DNA from: Bacillota bacterium | GTDB lineage: Bacteria; Bacillota; Desulfitobacteriia; Desulfitobacteriales; Desulfitobacteriaceae | Reading direction: 5' to 3' | Length of the DNA: 32,070 nt | Assembly: GCA_021811425.1 (NCBI GenBank) | Contig: JAJZPA010000015.1 | Span: 1 to 32,070, forward strand | In this document: piece by piece, positions 16,823 through 23,766 of the stretch | Numbering within the stretch: position 1 is the first letter of the stretch | How the letters are laid out: each line of letters begins with the position of its first letter | Made by a program: the position numbers and the translations under genes | Notes under the pieces: model-generated | The model's input: the letters and a program-made list of their open reading frames with translations, nothing else | The model's database searches: none | Told to the model about the DNA's origin: nothing

Positions 16823-16866
16823 CGATATTCGTGATTCGAAGTGTCGGACTAGGACCTATGGACAGT

Positions 16867-16894
16867 TTGTCCTCGGGGAAAATTATGGTATAGT
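16867..16894 (+). promoter_or_regulatory. Candidate sigma-A promoter for pgeF
   Basis: TTGTCC at 16867-16872 and TATAGT at 16889-16894 are 16 bases apart, with 4/6 and 5/6 consensus matches. The start point would be near 16901, about 20 bases before pgeF. It would open the pgeF-two-component-HlyD-ylmE-sepF transcription unit. Confidence 0.4.
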
Positions 16895-16923
16895 TAAAGA
16901 AACATCAGGTTAGGAGCATGACC

Positions 16924-17739
16924 ATGGGCTGGGAATGGAATCACGGCACATTGCCGTATCTATATGTGTCAGAGTGGACATCGCGAGGGGTCGAAACGGG
17001 CTTTTCCTCTCGAGTTGGAGGAGTCAGCACCGGGGCGTATGCCTCACTCAACTTGGGTCTGCATGTTGGGGATGCACCGGGGACCGTGCTGGAGAACAGG
17101 GGGCGCTGGCTCGCACGCTTTGGGGCGGACTGGCAGGGGGTGGCTGTTGGGGAGCAGGTGCACGGAAGCCGTGTGCTTTGGGTGGAAAACAGCGATGGTG
17201 GTCGGGGGGCACGGAGCCTTGATACAGCCCTGCCCCAGGTCGATGGGCTGTTGACCCAGAGCGGTCTCGGCTTGATGGCTTTTTTTGCAGACTGTGTTCC
17301 GATTTTTTTCTATCATCCGCGCCTTGAAGCTGTGGGGCTTGCCCATGCAGGCTGGAAAGGAACTGTCGGAAAAATCGTCTTGCGGATGCTGGAGGCCTTG
17401 GCAGAGCGTGGCGGGCGGCCTGAGGAAGCGTGGGCAGCCTTGGGGCCAAGCATTGGGGCTTGCTGTTATGAGGTGGACGAGCCTTTGGCTGAGCGTTTTC
17501 GGGTTGACTTTCAGGAGACCCCTTTTCTGACGCCCACGTGTCAAGGGCATTATCGTCTCGATCTTGGGCAGGCGAATCAAATCATGCTCCGAACGGCAGG
17601 AGTGCCAGAGGAGCAGATCGCCGTGGCAGGGCAATGTAGCGCTTGTCATCCGGATCGTTTCTTTTCCCATCGTCGGGATGGGGTACCTACGGGTCGAATG
17701 GCGGGTTGGATCCGGCATAGGGGGAAGGGAGAGGGCTGA
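16924..17739 (+). CDS. pgeF: Peptidoglycan editing factor PgeF (YlmD/YfiH family)
   Basis: Cytoplasmic Zn/Cu-binding protein of the YfiH (DUF152) family. Members act on nucleosides in vitro and, in Escherichia coli, keep wrong amino acids out of the stem peptide. The product has 271 residues. The metal-site motifs are present: [22 protein letters not shown] and LAHAGWKGT, with a later [18 protein letters not shown] codons at 16918 and 16924 are both in frame. The AGGAG at 16912-16916 is only one base from the first and 7 from the second, so 16924 is preferred. The response regulator starts one base after its stop. Confidence 0.93.
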   Translation: MGWEWNHGTLPYLYVSEWTSRGVETGFSSRVGGVSTGAYASLNLGLHVGDAPGTVLENRGRWLARFGADWQGVAVGEQVHGSRVLWVENSDGGRGARSLDTALPQVDGLLTQSGLGLMAFFADCVPIFFYHPRLEAVGLAHAGWKGTVGKIVLRMLEALAERGGRPEEAWAALGPSIGACCYEVDEPLAERFRVDFQETPFLTPTCQGHYRLDLGQANQIMLRTAGVPEEQIAVAGQCSACHPDRFFSHRRDGVPTGRMAGWIRHRGKGEG

Positions 17740-17740
17740 A

Positions 17741-18427
17741 ATGGCTGTGATTCTGGTCGTAGACGATGAAGAGCCGATTCAAGAGTTATTGCGCTTTAAC
17801 CTTGAAAAGGAAGGATATCGAGTGCGCTTGGCCTCAGATGGGTTGGAGGCGTTAGCCTTAATCGAGAAAGAGTCTCCCGATCTGGTGCTGCTCGATCTCA
17901 TGTTGCCGGGAATCGACGGGCTGGAGGTCTGCCACCGTCTGCGCATGCAGACGAAGTTTCAGGAGTTGCCGGTCATCATGCTAACGGCCAAAGGGGAGGA
18001 AATCGACAAAGTCTTAGGGCTGGAACTGGGGGCGGACGATTATATCACAAAGCCGTTCAGCCCGAGGGAGTTGCTCGCGCGCATTAAGGCGCGCCTGCGC
18101 CGAATTAAATCTGTGCCTGAGGGGACAGAGGAAATCCGGCGGGGGGATCTGCGGCTTAATTCAAGTCGCTTTCAGGTCTTTGTCCGGGATGAGGAAATCG
18201 AATTGACGCATAAGGAGTTTGAACTCTTGCGTGCCCTGCTCATGCACCCGGGGAGGGTCTATTCCCGGGATGAGCTTTTGGAACAAATCTGGGGTTATGA
18301 TTTTATGGGGGATACGCGCACGGTGGATGTCCATATCCGCCACTTGCGGCAAAAAATTGAGAAGGACCCATCCAATCCGGATATGATTGAAACTCTCCGG
18401 GGGGTTGGGTACCGATTTAGGGGTTAA
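17741..18427 (+). CDS. OmpR/PhoP-family response regulator
   Basis: DNA-binding response regulator of 228 residues. The receiver domain spans residues 1-118, with acidic pair D8-D9, phosphoacceptor D52 in [11 protein letters not shown], the switch threonine in MLTAKGE and the conserved lysine in ITKPFSP. The C-terminal winged helix includes [17 protein letters not shown] and [15 protein letters not shown]. The open frame runs back into pgeF, but the ATG at 17741 is the family N-terminus and lies one base after the pgeF stop. It pairs with the kinase gene 4 bases downstream. It looks closest to PhoP/WalR-type regulators; the regulon cannot be read from sequence. Confidence 0.94.
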   Translation: MAVILVVDDEEPIQELLRFNLEKEGYRVRLASDGLEALALIEKESPDLVLLDLMLPGIDGLEVCHRLRMQTKFQELPVIMLTAKGEEIDKVLGLELGADDYITKPFSPRELLARIKARLRRIKSVPEGTEEIRRGDLRLNSSRFQVFVRDEEIELTHKEFELLRALLMHPGRVYSRDELLEQIWGYDFMGDTRTVDVHIRHLRQKIEKDPSNPDMIETLRGVGYRFRG

Positions 18428-18431
18428 ATTC

Positions 18432-19808
18432 ATGAGTCTGAAGTGGCGGTTAGTGGGTCTCTTTTTCGCGATGACGGGGTTGTCCCTGCTCCTTTTCCGG
18501 GTTGGGGAACGCGGACGTTATGCGCTTGCGGGCTTAATGGTTGATCCGTGGGTGGGCATTCTGGCTTTAATGTTGCCTGGCGCAGCGGTCTTCGTTTTTG
18601 CCAGCAAATTATCAGCACAGCTGGAAAACTTGCGAGAAGCCGCAGCACGCCTTTCACGGGGCAGCTTTGACAAGGTTTATTTTCCCGATTCTTCGGATGA
18701 GCTGGGAGAACTGGCGGACGAACTGAACCGTTTGTCAAAGCATAACGAGAATATGATCAAGCAGGCCGTACAAGAGGCCCGTCGCCTCGAGGCGTTGCTT
18801 AAGGGGATGCAGGAAGGGGTTGTTGCTCTCGATCATGTGGGGCGGATAATGTTACTCAATCTGGCTGCCGAGCGGATTTTTGGGTGTGGGTTTGAAGACG
18901 TCAAACAGAAATACTTTTTGGAGATCGTGGACAATCCCGGTCTAGACCAGCTGGTGACCGAGGTTTTGCGTGGTGGTTCGACCGGGATTTTGGAGATGAA
19001 TCTAGGTAGTGCCCATCTCCAAATTCAGGTAAGCCCGATCCTTACCGAGGAGGGGCGGCCGCAGGGGGCCGTCGTCGTCGGCCATGATGTCACTGAACTG
19101 AGGAGGCTTGAACAGCTGCGGACGGAATTTGTGGCCAATGTATCCCATGAGCTGCGTACTCCTCTTACCTCGATTAAAGGGTTCGCGGAAACTCTTTTGG
19201 ATGGAGCAGCCGAAGTGCCCGAGCTGAGAAAACGGTTCCTCAAGATTATCGAAGCAGAGACCCTGCGCTTACAGCGGTTGATTGAGGATCTATTGACCCT
19301 TTCCCATTTGGAGAACCGGGATGTCCGGCGTCCAGGAGGAGCCAGCTATATCGAAAAAGCCTTTGAAAAAATTCAGCCCGTGATTCAGCAGTATGCAGAG
19401 GCTAAAGGAATCGAAGTGAGAGTGAATTTCCAGGCAAGTCTTCCGGCCATTGCCCTCGGGGAGGATCTTCTGAGCCAGGTGATGCTCAACCTTATGGAGA
19501 ATGCGGTAAAATACACTTCTGCGGGCTATGTTTGGCTGGCGGCGCAAGTAGGCATCGGGGAAGTCCGAATAGATGTCGGGGACACGGGCTGTGGCATACC
19601 GGAAGAGAACCTGCCCCGGATTTTTGAGCGTTTTTACCGGGTCGATAAGGCCCGTTCCCGGGAACAAGGGGGTACGGGGTTGGGACTGAGCATTGTGAAA
19701 CATATTGTGGATGGTTCGGGAGGGCAGATTACCGTGCGCTCTCGTGTGGGAGAGGGGAGTGTGTTTACCTGCAGTTTGCCGAGGGCTTTAGAGGCACCGG
19801 GCGGCTGA
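18432..19808 (+). CDS. Membrane sensor histidine kinase without an extracytoplasmic domain
   Basis: Partner kinase of 458 residues. Two membrane helices (about 5-22 and 40-58) are joined by only some 17 residues, so there is no room for an external sensor domain. A HAMP-like linker (about 60-110) and a PAS-like domain (about 120-225) follow. The HisKA box FVANVSHELRTPLTSIKG has the phosphorylated histidine at 239, and the ATPase domain carries NLMENAVKYT, DTGCGIPE and GGTGLGLSIV. This layout resembles PhoR/WalK kinases that have lost the outer loop. Signal input is presumably through the membrane or the PAS domain. The stop codon overlaps an ATG (TGATG) that leads only to a 12-codon frame. 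Confidence 0.93.
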   Translation: MSLKWRLVGLFFAMTGLSLLLFRVGERGRYALAGLMVDPWVGILALMLPGAAVFVFASKLSAQLENLREAAARLSRGSFDKVYFPDSSDELGELADELNRLSKHNENMIKQAVQEARRLEALLKGMQEGVVALDHVGRIMLLNLAAERIFGCGFEDVKQKYFLEIVDNPGLDQLVTEVLRGGSTGILEMNLGSAHLQIQVSPILTEEGRPQGAVVVGHDVTELRRLEQLRTEFVANVSHELRTPLTSIKGFAETLLDGAAEVPELRKRFLKIIEAETLRLQRLIEDLLTLSHLENRDVRRPGGASYIEKAFEKIQPVIQQYAEAKGIEVRVNFQASLPAIALGEDLLSQVMLNLMENAVKYTSAGYVWLAAQVGIGEVRIDVGDTGCGIPEENLPRIFERFYRVDKARSREQGGTGLGLSIVKHIVDGSGGQITVRSRVGEGSVFTCSLPRALEAPGG

Positions 19809-19852
19809 TGGTTACGAAGGGAGTGTTATCATTGAAAGTGAGGTGAGCCCCC

Positions 19853-20794
19853 ATAACGCCAGCCGTCAAGAAAAAAAAGAGAAGGACCTTCAGTATTAGG
19901 TATTTTGGCGCTTTAGCCGTACTCATCACTCTTATGGCCGGAGCGGGGTTTTATCGGGCAGCTTGGGGAGAAGAACGGATCGTTTATACTCAGATTGAGC
20001 CTGGGGCGATCACCCATGAACAAAAGGTGGAGGCAGCTTTTGCCAACGTTGAGGTTTTGCTCCAGGCTCCTACTGCCGGGAAAGTCAGCTTTTACGGCAA
20101 AGATGGAGAGCGCTTTCGACGCGGAGCCGGGGTGGCGCAGATCCTGCCGGAAGGAGCGGCTCCGGGTACGACGGGTGCGGTCCAAGGGACGGTGGTCGCG
20201 GCGGCCACAGGGGGGCTCGCTTATCAGGAAATCGATGGTTTAGAAGCCGTACTGACTCCGAATCATTTACTTAACATGGATCTGAGCAAACTTCTCAGTC
20301 AAAGTGGCAGCGTAAAAAAACTAGAACGGGTACAAGCAGGGGAAGCATTTGCCAAAATGGTAGATAACCTTGTTCAAACCTATGCTTTTATCCATCTGCC
20401 GAATCTCGATGGCATCAATATGGGGAAAAATCTAACACTTAGAGTCTCCGGAAAGCTTGAATCCGCTAAGATCCTGCGTAAATCTGAGAACCCACTCGGT
20501 GTGGTGGTCGAGTTTCCCCATTTCCTCGACAGCACGGTGCAGTATCGACGGCAGTCAGTTGACTGGATTACCGGTTCTCCGGTTCAAGGTTTGCTCCTGC
20601 CAAAATCAGCCCTGGTTCAGCAAGGGGATAAACAAGGGGTGTATGCCGTCGTGGGGGGCCTAATCCGCTTTAAGGAAGTTGGAGTGTTGGATCAGGATAC
20701 TCAGCGGGTTTGCGTGAAAGGATTGACAGAGGGGGGATTAGTGGTTACCAATCCAAGATTGGATCTGGAAGGGAAACAGGCGGCAAAAAATTAA
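19853..20794 (+). CDS. HlyD-like membrane-anchored protein with apparent ATA start
   Basis: The product (313 residues from 19853) has a basic N-terminus (KKKKRR), one membrane helix (GALAVLITLMAGAGF), then an outside domain. There, LLQAPTAGKVSFYGKDGE and VQGTVVAAATGGLAY look like the two halves of a biotinyl-lipoyl-like HlyD adaptor domain, with beta-rich sequence to the end. The first ATG (19934) would start inside the membrane helix and has no Shine-Dalgarno sequence. In the same frame GAGGTGA at 19840-19846 is followed after 6 bases by ATA at 19853, with no ATG, GTG or TTG between the in-frame TGA at 19844 and the helix. An alternative is a GTG at 19843 in another frame that would need one base fewer in the A8 run at 19871-19878. 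Its place before ylmE and sepF suggests a cell-envelope role. Confidence 0.75.
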   Translation: MTPAVKKKKRRTFSIRYFGALAVLITLMAGAGFYRAAWGEERIVYTQIEPGAITHEQKVEAAFANVEVLLQAPTAGKVSFYGKDGERFRRGAGVAQILPEGAAPGTTGAVQGTVVAAATGGLAYQEIDGLEAVLTPNHLLNMDLSKLLSQSGSVKKLERVQAGEAFAKMVDNLVQTYAFIHLPNLDGINMGKNLTLRVSGKLESAKILRKSENPLGVVVEFPHFLDSTVQYRRQSVDWITGSPVQGLLLPKSALVQQGDKQGVYAVVGGLIRFKEVGVLDQDTQRVCVKGLTEGGLVVTNPRLDLEGKQAAKN

Positions 20795-20862
20795 CGGATA
20801 TTGGCAAGGAATGGCAGGAAATAAGGGTTGTATGTAGAACTAGTTCAAAATGGAGTGATTCC

Positions 20863-21555
20863 ATGAGCATTGAGCAAAACTTAGCCCGAGTACGGCAAAA
20901 CATTGAGGTGGCTGCGAGGCGGGCTCGGCGCGACCCCTCCGAGATTAAACTTCTGGCCGTATCGAAGACGATGTCTGTTCTGGCGGTCGAGGAGGCTTAT
21001 CGAGCCGGGCAAAGGGATTTTGCGGAGAACCGGGTTCAGGAGTGGCATCTCAAAGCGCCGGATTTACCTCAGGATGCCAAGTGGCATCTCATCGGCCAGC
21101 TCCAGACGAATAAAGTAAAATATTTGGACTCCCGTTTGGCTCTCATCCATTCGCTCGACCGCGTGAGTCTTTTGCAGGAATTGGAACGGCAGGGGGCCAG
21201 AAAAGATTGGACTTGGAACACGCTGGTGCAAGTTAACATCGCCCGTGATCCAGCCAAAGCGGGTCTTTTGACAGAGGAGATTGAAGATTTCCTGGCGCTC
21301 CTCGGCGAGCATCCCCATGTCCGGGTTTGGGGATTGATGACGATCGGAGCGTTGGCAGCGACTTCAGAAGAAACACGGGTTTTTTTTCGCGAACTCCGGG
21401 TGCTGCGGGATGAACTCCAAGACAAGCAGTGGCCAGGGGTAAAGCTTAGCGAACTGTCGATGGGAATGAGCCAGGATTATGAAACAGCGGTGGAAGAAGG
21501 AGCAACAATGGTGCGGGTAGGCCGGGGAATTTTTGGCGATCGCATAAATGCGTAG
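20863..21555 (+). CDS. ylmE: PLP-binding YggS/YlmE family protein
   Basis: Pyridoxal-phosphate-binding protein of the YggS/PROSC family, involved in vitamin B6 and amino acid homeostasis. The product has 230 residues and is a single alanine-racemase-like barrel. The PLP lysine lies in LLAVSKT, and FAENRVQEW, WHLIGQLQTNK, GLMTIGA and ELSMGMSQDYETAVEEG are family landmarks. The frame is open upstream to 20710 within the HlyD-like gene, but GGAGTG before the ATG at 20863 and the family N-terminus settle the start. It precedes sepF, as ylmE does in Bacillus. Confidence 0.94.
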   Translation: MSIEQNLARVRQNIEVAARRARRDPSEIKLLAVSKTMSVLAVEEAYRAGQRDFAENRVQEWHLKAPDLPQDAKWHLIGQLQTNKVKYLDSRLALIHSLDRVSLLQELERQGARKDWTWNTLVQVNIARDPAKAGLLTEEIEDFLALLGEHPHVRVWGLMTIGALAATSEETRVFFRELRVLRDELQDKQWPGVKLSELSMGMSQDYETAVEEGATMVRVGRGIFGDRINA

Positions 21556-21601
21556 GGTATAAAAGAGCAAATTTTGGCGTTAAATCAAAGGAGGAATAAC
21601 G

Positions 21602-22042
21602 ATGGCTAAGTTCATGGACAAAGTGATCAGCATTATGGGCCTTGGCGAGGGGGAGCCGGAAGAAGAGGAATTGCAGGCAGAGGAAGAGAAGGATGATGTT
21701 CGTGAAGCGGTACGAGGCCGCAAAAGTCCGCAGGTTGTGAGTATTCATACGCAAAAACAACTACGGGTGGTCGTGATGGAACCGTCCACCTTTGAAGAAG
21801 CTCAAAATATTGCTGACCAGTTGAAAAACAGGAGGCCGGTGATTGTCAACCTGGAAAATACGGATCGGAATCTGGCCAAGCGGATTGTGGATTTTATCAG
21901 CGGAACGACGTATGCTTTGAATGGGAATATGCAAAAAGTAGGGAATGGGATTTTTCTCTTTGTTCCCAGCAATGTGGATATTTCGGGCGAGGCCAGGGAA
22001 GAATTGAAGGAAAAAGGAATCTTTTGGTCATTCTCGAAGTGA
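21602..22042 (+). CDS. sepF: Cell division protein SepF
   Basis: FtsZ-binding protein that tethers the Z ring to the membrane. The product has 146 residues. The N-terminus (MAKFMDKVISIMGLG) is an amphipathic membrane-targeting helix, followed by an acidic linker with repeated E residues. The core domain includes PSTFEEAQNIADQLKNRRPV, NLENTDRNLAKRIVDFISG and the KVGNGIFLFVPSNV end. A GGAGGA Shine-Dalgarno sequence lies 6-7 bases from the ATG. With no ftsA seen near ftsZ, SepF may be the main membrane anchor. Confidence 0.95.
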   Translation: MAKFMDKVISIMGLGEGEPEEEELQAEEEKDDVREAVRGRKSPQVVSIHTQKQLRVVVMEPSTFEEAQNIADQLKNRRPVIVNLENTDRNLAKRIVDFISGTTYALNGNMQKVGNGIFLFVPSNVDISGEAREELKEKGIFWSFSK

Positions 22043-22077
22043 ATTCGTTTTCATCCACCTGAAGTTAACACTAATTA

Positions 22078-22101
22078 ACGCCCGCTTGTGGAAGTGGGCG
22101 T
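22078..22101 (+). promoter_or_regulatory. Strong hairpin between sepF and ylmG
   Basis: ACGCCCGCTT at 22078-22087 pairs with AAGTGGGCGT at 22092-22101 around a GTGG loop, a 10-pair stem with one G-T pair. There is no T-run. It ends 13 bases before the ylmG Shine-Dalgarno sequence and may set relative expression or protect a processed mRNA end. The in-frame GTG at 22088 lies in its loop, which argues against that codon as the ylmG start. Confidence 0.55.
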
Positions 22102-22129
22102 CTCGAACGAGGCTAAGGAGGGGATCGCT

Positions 22130-22393
22130 ATATTACTGCTAGCTCGAATTCTTGATAATGTCATTACCCTGATGATTTGGGCGATTGTAATTCGTGCGCT
22201 TTTATCGTTTATTCCTCATTCGCCGCATCAGAAGGTGATTCGTCTTCTCTATGATGTGACCGATCCGATTCTGAAACCGTTTCAGCGCTTTCAATTGGGG
22301 GGGGCTGGCTTTGCTGTGGACTTTTCTCCGGTGCTGGCCATCATCGTCCTCAATATCCTGCGTAGCGTGTTGATGAGACTTCTCATTGGCTAG
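22130..22393 (+). CDS. ylmG: YggT/YlmG family membrane protein, apparent ATA start
   Basis: Small YggT-family membrane protein linked with division and envelope genes. From 22130 it has 87 residues with two hydrophobic helices around a conserved middle: VIRALLSFIPHSPHQ, then LLYDVTDPILKPFQRF, and a second helix from about residue 60. The frame stays open to a GTG at 22088. That GTG has no Shine-Dalgarno sequence, sits in a hairpin loop and would add 14 residues foreign to the family. A perfect AAGGAGG at 22115-22121 is followed after 8 bases by ATA TTA CTG, matching where YggT proteins start. CTG at 22136 is another possibility. Confidence 0.85.
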   Translation: MLLLARILDNVITLMIWAIVIRALLSFIPHSPHQKVIRLLYDVTDPILKPFQRFQLGGAGFAVDFSPVLAIIVLNILRSVLMRLLIG

Positions 22394-22429
22394 CAAGGCT
22401 TACACAAGGCGGGTCAGGAGGATGGAAAA

Positions 22430-22891
22430 ATGCAGCTTACACCGATTGATATCCGGGGCAAAACCTTTCGCCGCTCCCTACGGGGGTATGAACCGCAGGA
22501 AGTTGACAAGTTTTTAGAAAGCATAAGCCAAGAGTTCGAAAAAACCTATGGAGAAAACTTCGAGCTGAAAGAAAAAGCTGGGCGTTTGGAAGCTGAGCTT
22601 AGGCATTATAAGACCTTGGAGAACACCTTGCAGCAAACCATGGTGTTAGCCCAGCAGACGGCAGAGGAAGTAAAGCAGTCCGCGCACCGTGAAGCGGAGC
22701 TTATTCTGCGCCAGACTGAAGAAGAGAACAGACAAAAGCTGTCTGAATCGCAGAAAAAATGGGCAGAAATACAGGAAGAGATCCAGGAACTCCTGCGTAA
22801 ACGGGAACTCATCCGTACGCAGTTAAAATCATTTCTGCATGCGCATCTTGACTTAACTGCATCATATAGTGATGATCAAGAGACCTCGTAA
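22430..22891 (+). CDS. divIVA: Polar/septal coiled-coil protein DivIVA
   Basis: DivIVA-family protein of 153 residues that binds curved membrane at septa and poles. The N-terminal domain starts MQLTPIDIRGKTFRRSLRGY, with the conserved GYEPQEVDKFL segment. Most of the rest (about 35-140) is heptad-rich coiled coil with many Glu, Lys and Gln residues. An AGGAGG Shine-Dalgarno sequence lies 8 bases before the ATG. It closes the ylm cluster after ylmG in the order known from Bacillus and Clostridia. Confidence 0.93.
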   Translation: MQLTPIDIRGKTFRRSLRGYEPQEVDKFLESISQEFEKTYGENFELKEKAGRLEAELRHYKTLENTLQQTMVLAQQTAEEVKQSAHREAELILRQTEEENRQKLSESQKKWAEIQEEIQELLRKRELIRTQLKSFLHAHLDLTASYSDDQETS

Positions 22892-22947
22892 AAGAGGCGA
22901 GCCGATGGACGCTGCGGTTTCGATAGGCGTTTGCTGTTTTGGCTTGG

Positions 22948-22976
22948 TTGCAGAGGAGCACCCCTGGTGGTATAAT
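22948..22976 (+). promoter_or_regulatory. Sigma-A promoter downstream of divIVA
   Basis: TTGCAG at 22948-22953 and a perfect TATAAT at 22971-22976 are 17 bases apart, a near-consensus sigma-A promoter. The start point would be near 22983, about 28 bases before the next gene. It is among the strongest promoters visible in the window. Confidence 0.75.
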
Positions 22977-23010
22977 GGGCATTATGTTTGAAGGGGAAAG
23001 ATAGTGACTG

Positions 23011-23478
23011 ATGAGAAATATAATTTATAGTGAAATTGCCCCAGACTTTCTCATTCAAGGATTGGGGTTGCATCCGGAGGGTCAGAGTGGCTGGGTCGGC
23101 AAAATTGGGCGTCATGAGGTCGCCCTGTTTTTAGCTTCTGAACCTACGATTTTGGTGGATGGGGAAATACAAGTCTTGGCGATAGGTTTAGCTCCCGGGG
23201 GGAAGTTTCGATCCGGTGATGTCTTAATGGCAGGAAGTGATGAACTTCTCGATCGGACATTTCAGGCCTTGGATGAAATGGAGCAGCGCGGAGTAGTGGT
23301 GAGTCTTGTGGCGTCCGATGACCCCAGTCAGATCTATGTGGCTAAAGAACCATTGCAATCTGAGGTTCAGGTCTGGAAAGAGAAAAAGGTGCCGTATATC
23401 TGTCTCTTGATGGTTGAGCCGATGAGCAATGATGATCAGGCAAAACTGGTCACGCTGGTGCGTAAGATCATTAATTAA
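23011..23478 (+). CDS. Unrecognised 155-residue cytoplasmic protein
   Basis: I do not recognise a family. The 155-residue product has no signal peptide or membrane helix. It looks like a mixed alpha/beta soluble protein: an N-terminal stretch (SEIAPDFLIQGLGLHPEGQS), a hydrophobic core strand pair (LVDGEIQVLAIGLAPGG), a helix (DELLDRTFQALDEMEQRG), and a C-terminal VPYICLLMVEPMSNDDQAK segment. The ATG at 23011 has only a distant GGGG upstream. It has its own strong promoter and lies between divIVA and the ileS T-box. It is probably a real gene, because base composition and codon use match its neighbours and no competing frame is as long. Confidence 0.7.
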   Translation: MRNIIYSEIAPDFLIQGLGLHPEGQSGWVGKIGRHEVALFLASEPTILVDGEIQVLAIGLAPGGKFRSGDVLMAGSDELLDRTFQALDEMEQRGVVVSLVASDDPSQIYVAKEPLQSEVQVWKEKKVPYICLLMVEPMSNDDQAKLVTLVRKIIN

Positions 23479-23484
23479 ATAGGA

Positions 23485-23708
23485 CAATGCGTTGATAAGG
23501 ACGTTCTTTGCTTTACGTCTTGACAGCGAGCGGGAAAGGGTGTAAGCCCGCAAGAACCAAGCAAAGAGGATCCCCTTAGAGTGGATGGCTGAAGAGAGTA
23601 AGCCGTTCCGTTTAGCCTCCGTTACGGGCTTCCAAGTGGCCGGGGTTTTCTCGGCAACCAGGGTGGTACCGCGAGTGATCTCGTCCCTTAGGGGACGGGG
23701 TTTTTTAT
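23485..23708 (+). promoter_or_regulatory. Isoleucine T-box riboswitch of ileS
   Basis: A T-box leader precedes ileS. The distal stem I includes AGCGAGCGGGAAAGGGTG. The specifier codon is ATC (isoleucine) at 23570-23572 in the context GAGG-ATC-CCCTTAGAG, and GGATGGCTGAA follows. The T-box core TGGTACCGCG is at 23664-23673. The terminator is CGTCCC-TTAG-GGGACG at 23682-23697, followed by a run of T residues from 23701. Uncharged tRNA-Ile would stabilise the antiterminator and switch ileS on. The 5' end is approximate. Confidence 0.93.
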
Positions 23709-23766
23709 TGACTGGGCATTTTTCCTTAATATGGTTTGATTGAGTTAATTTTTGGGAGGGTAAATC

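Noticed and set aside
19934-20794. Starting the HlyD-like gene at the ATG at 19934
   Set aside because: It would cut the membrane helix in half and has no Shine-Dalgarno sequence.
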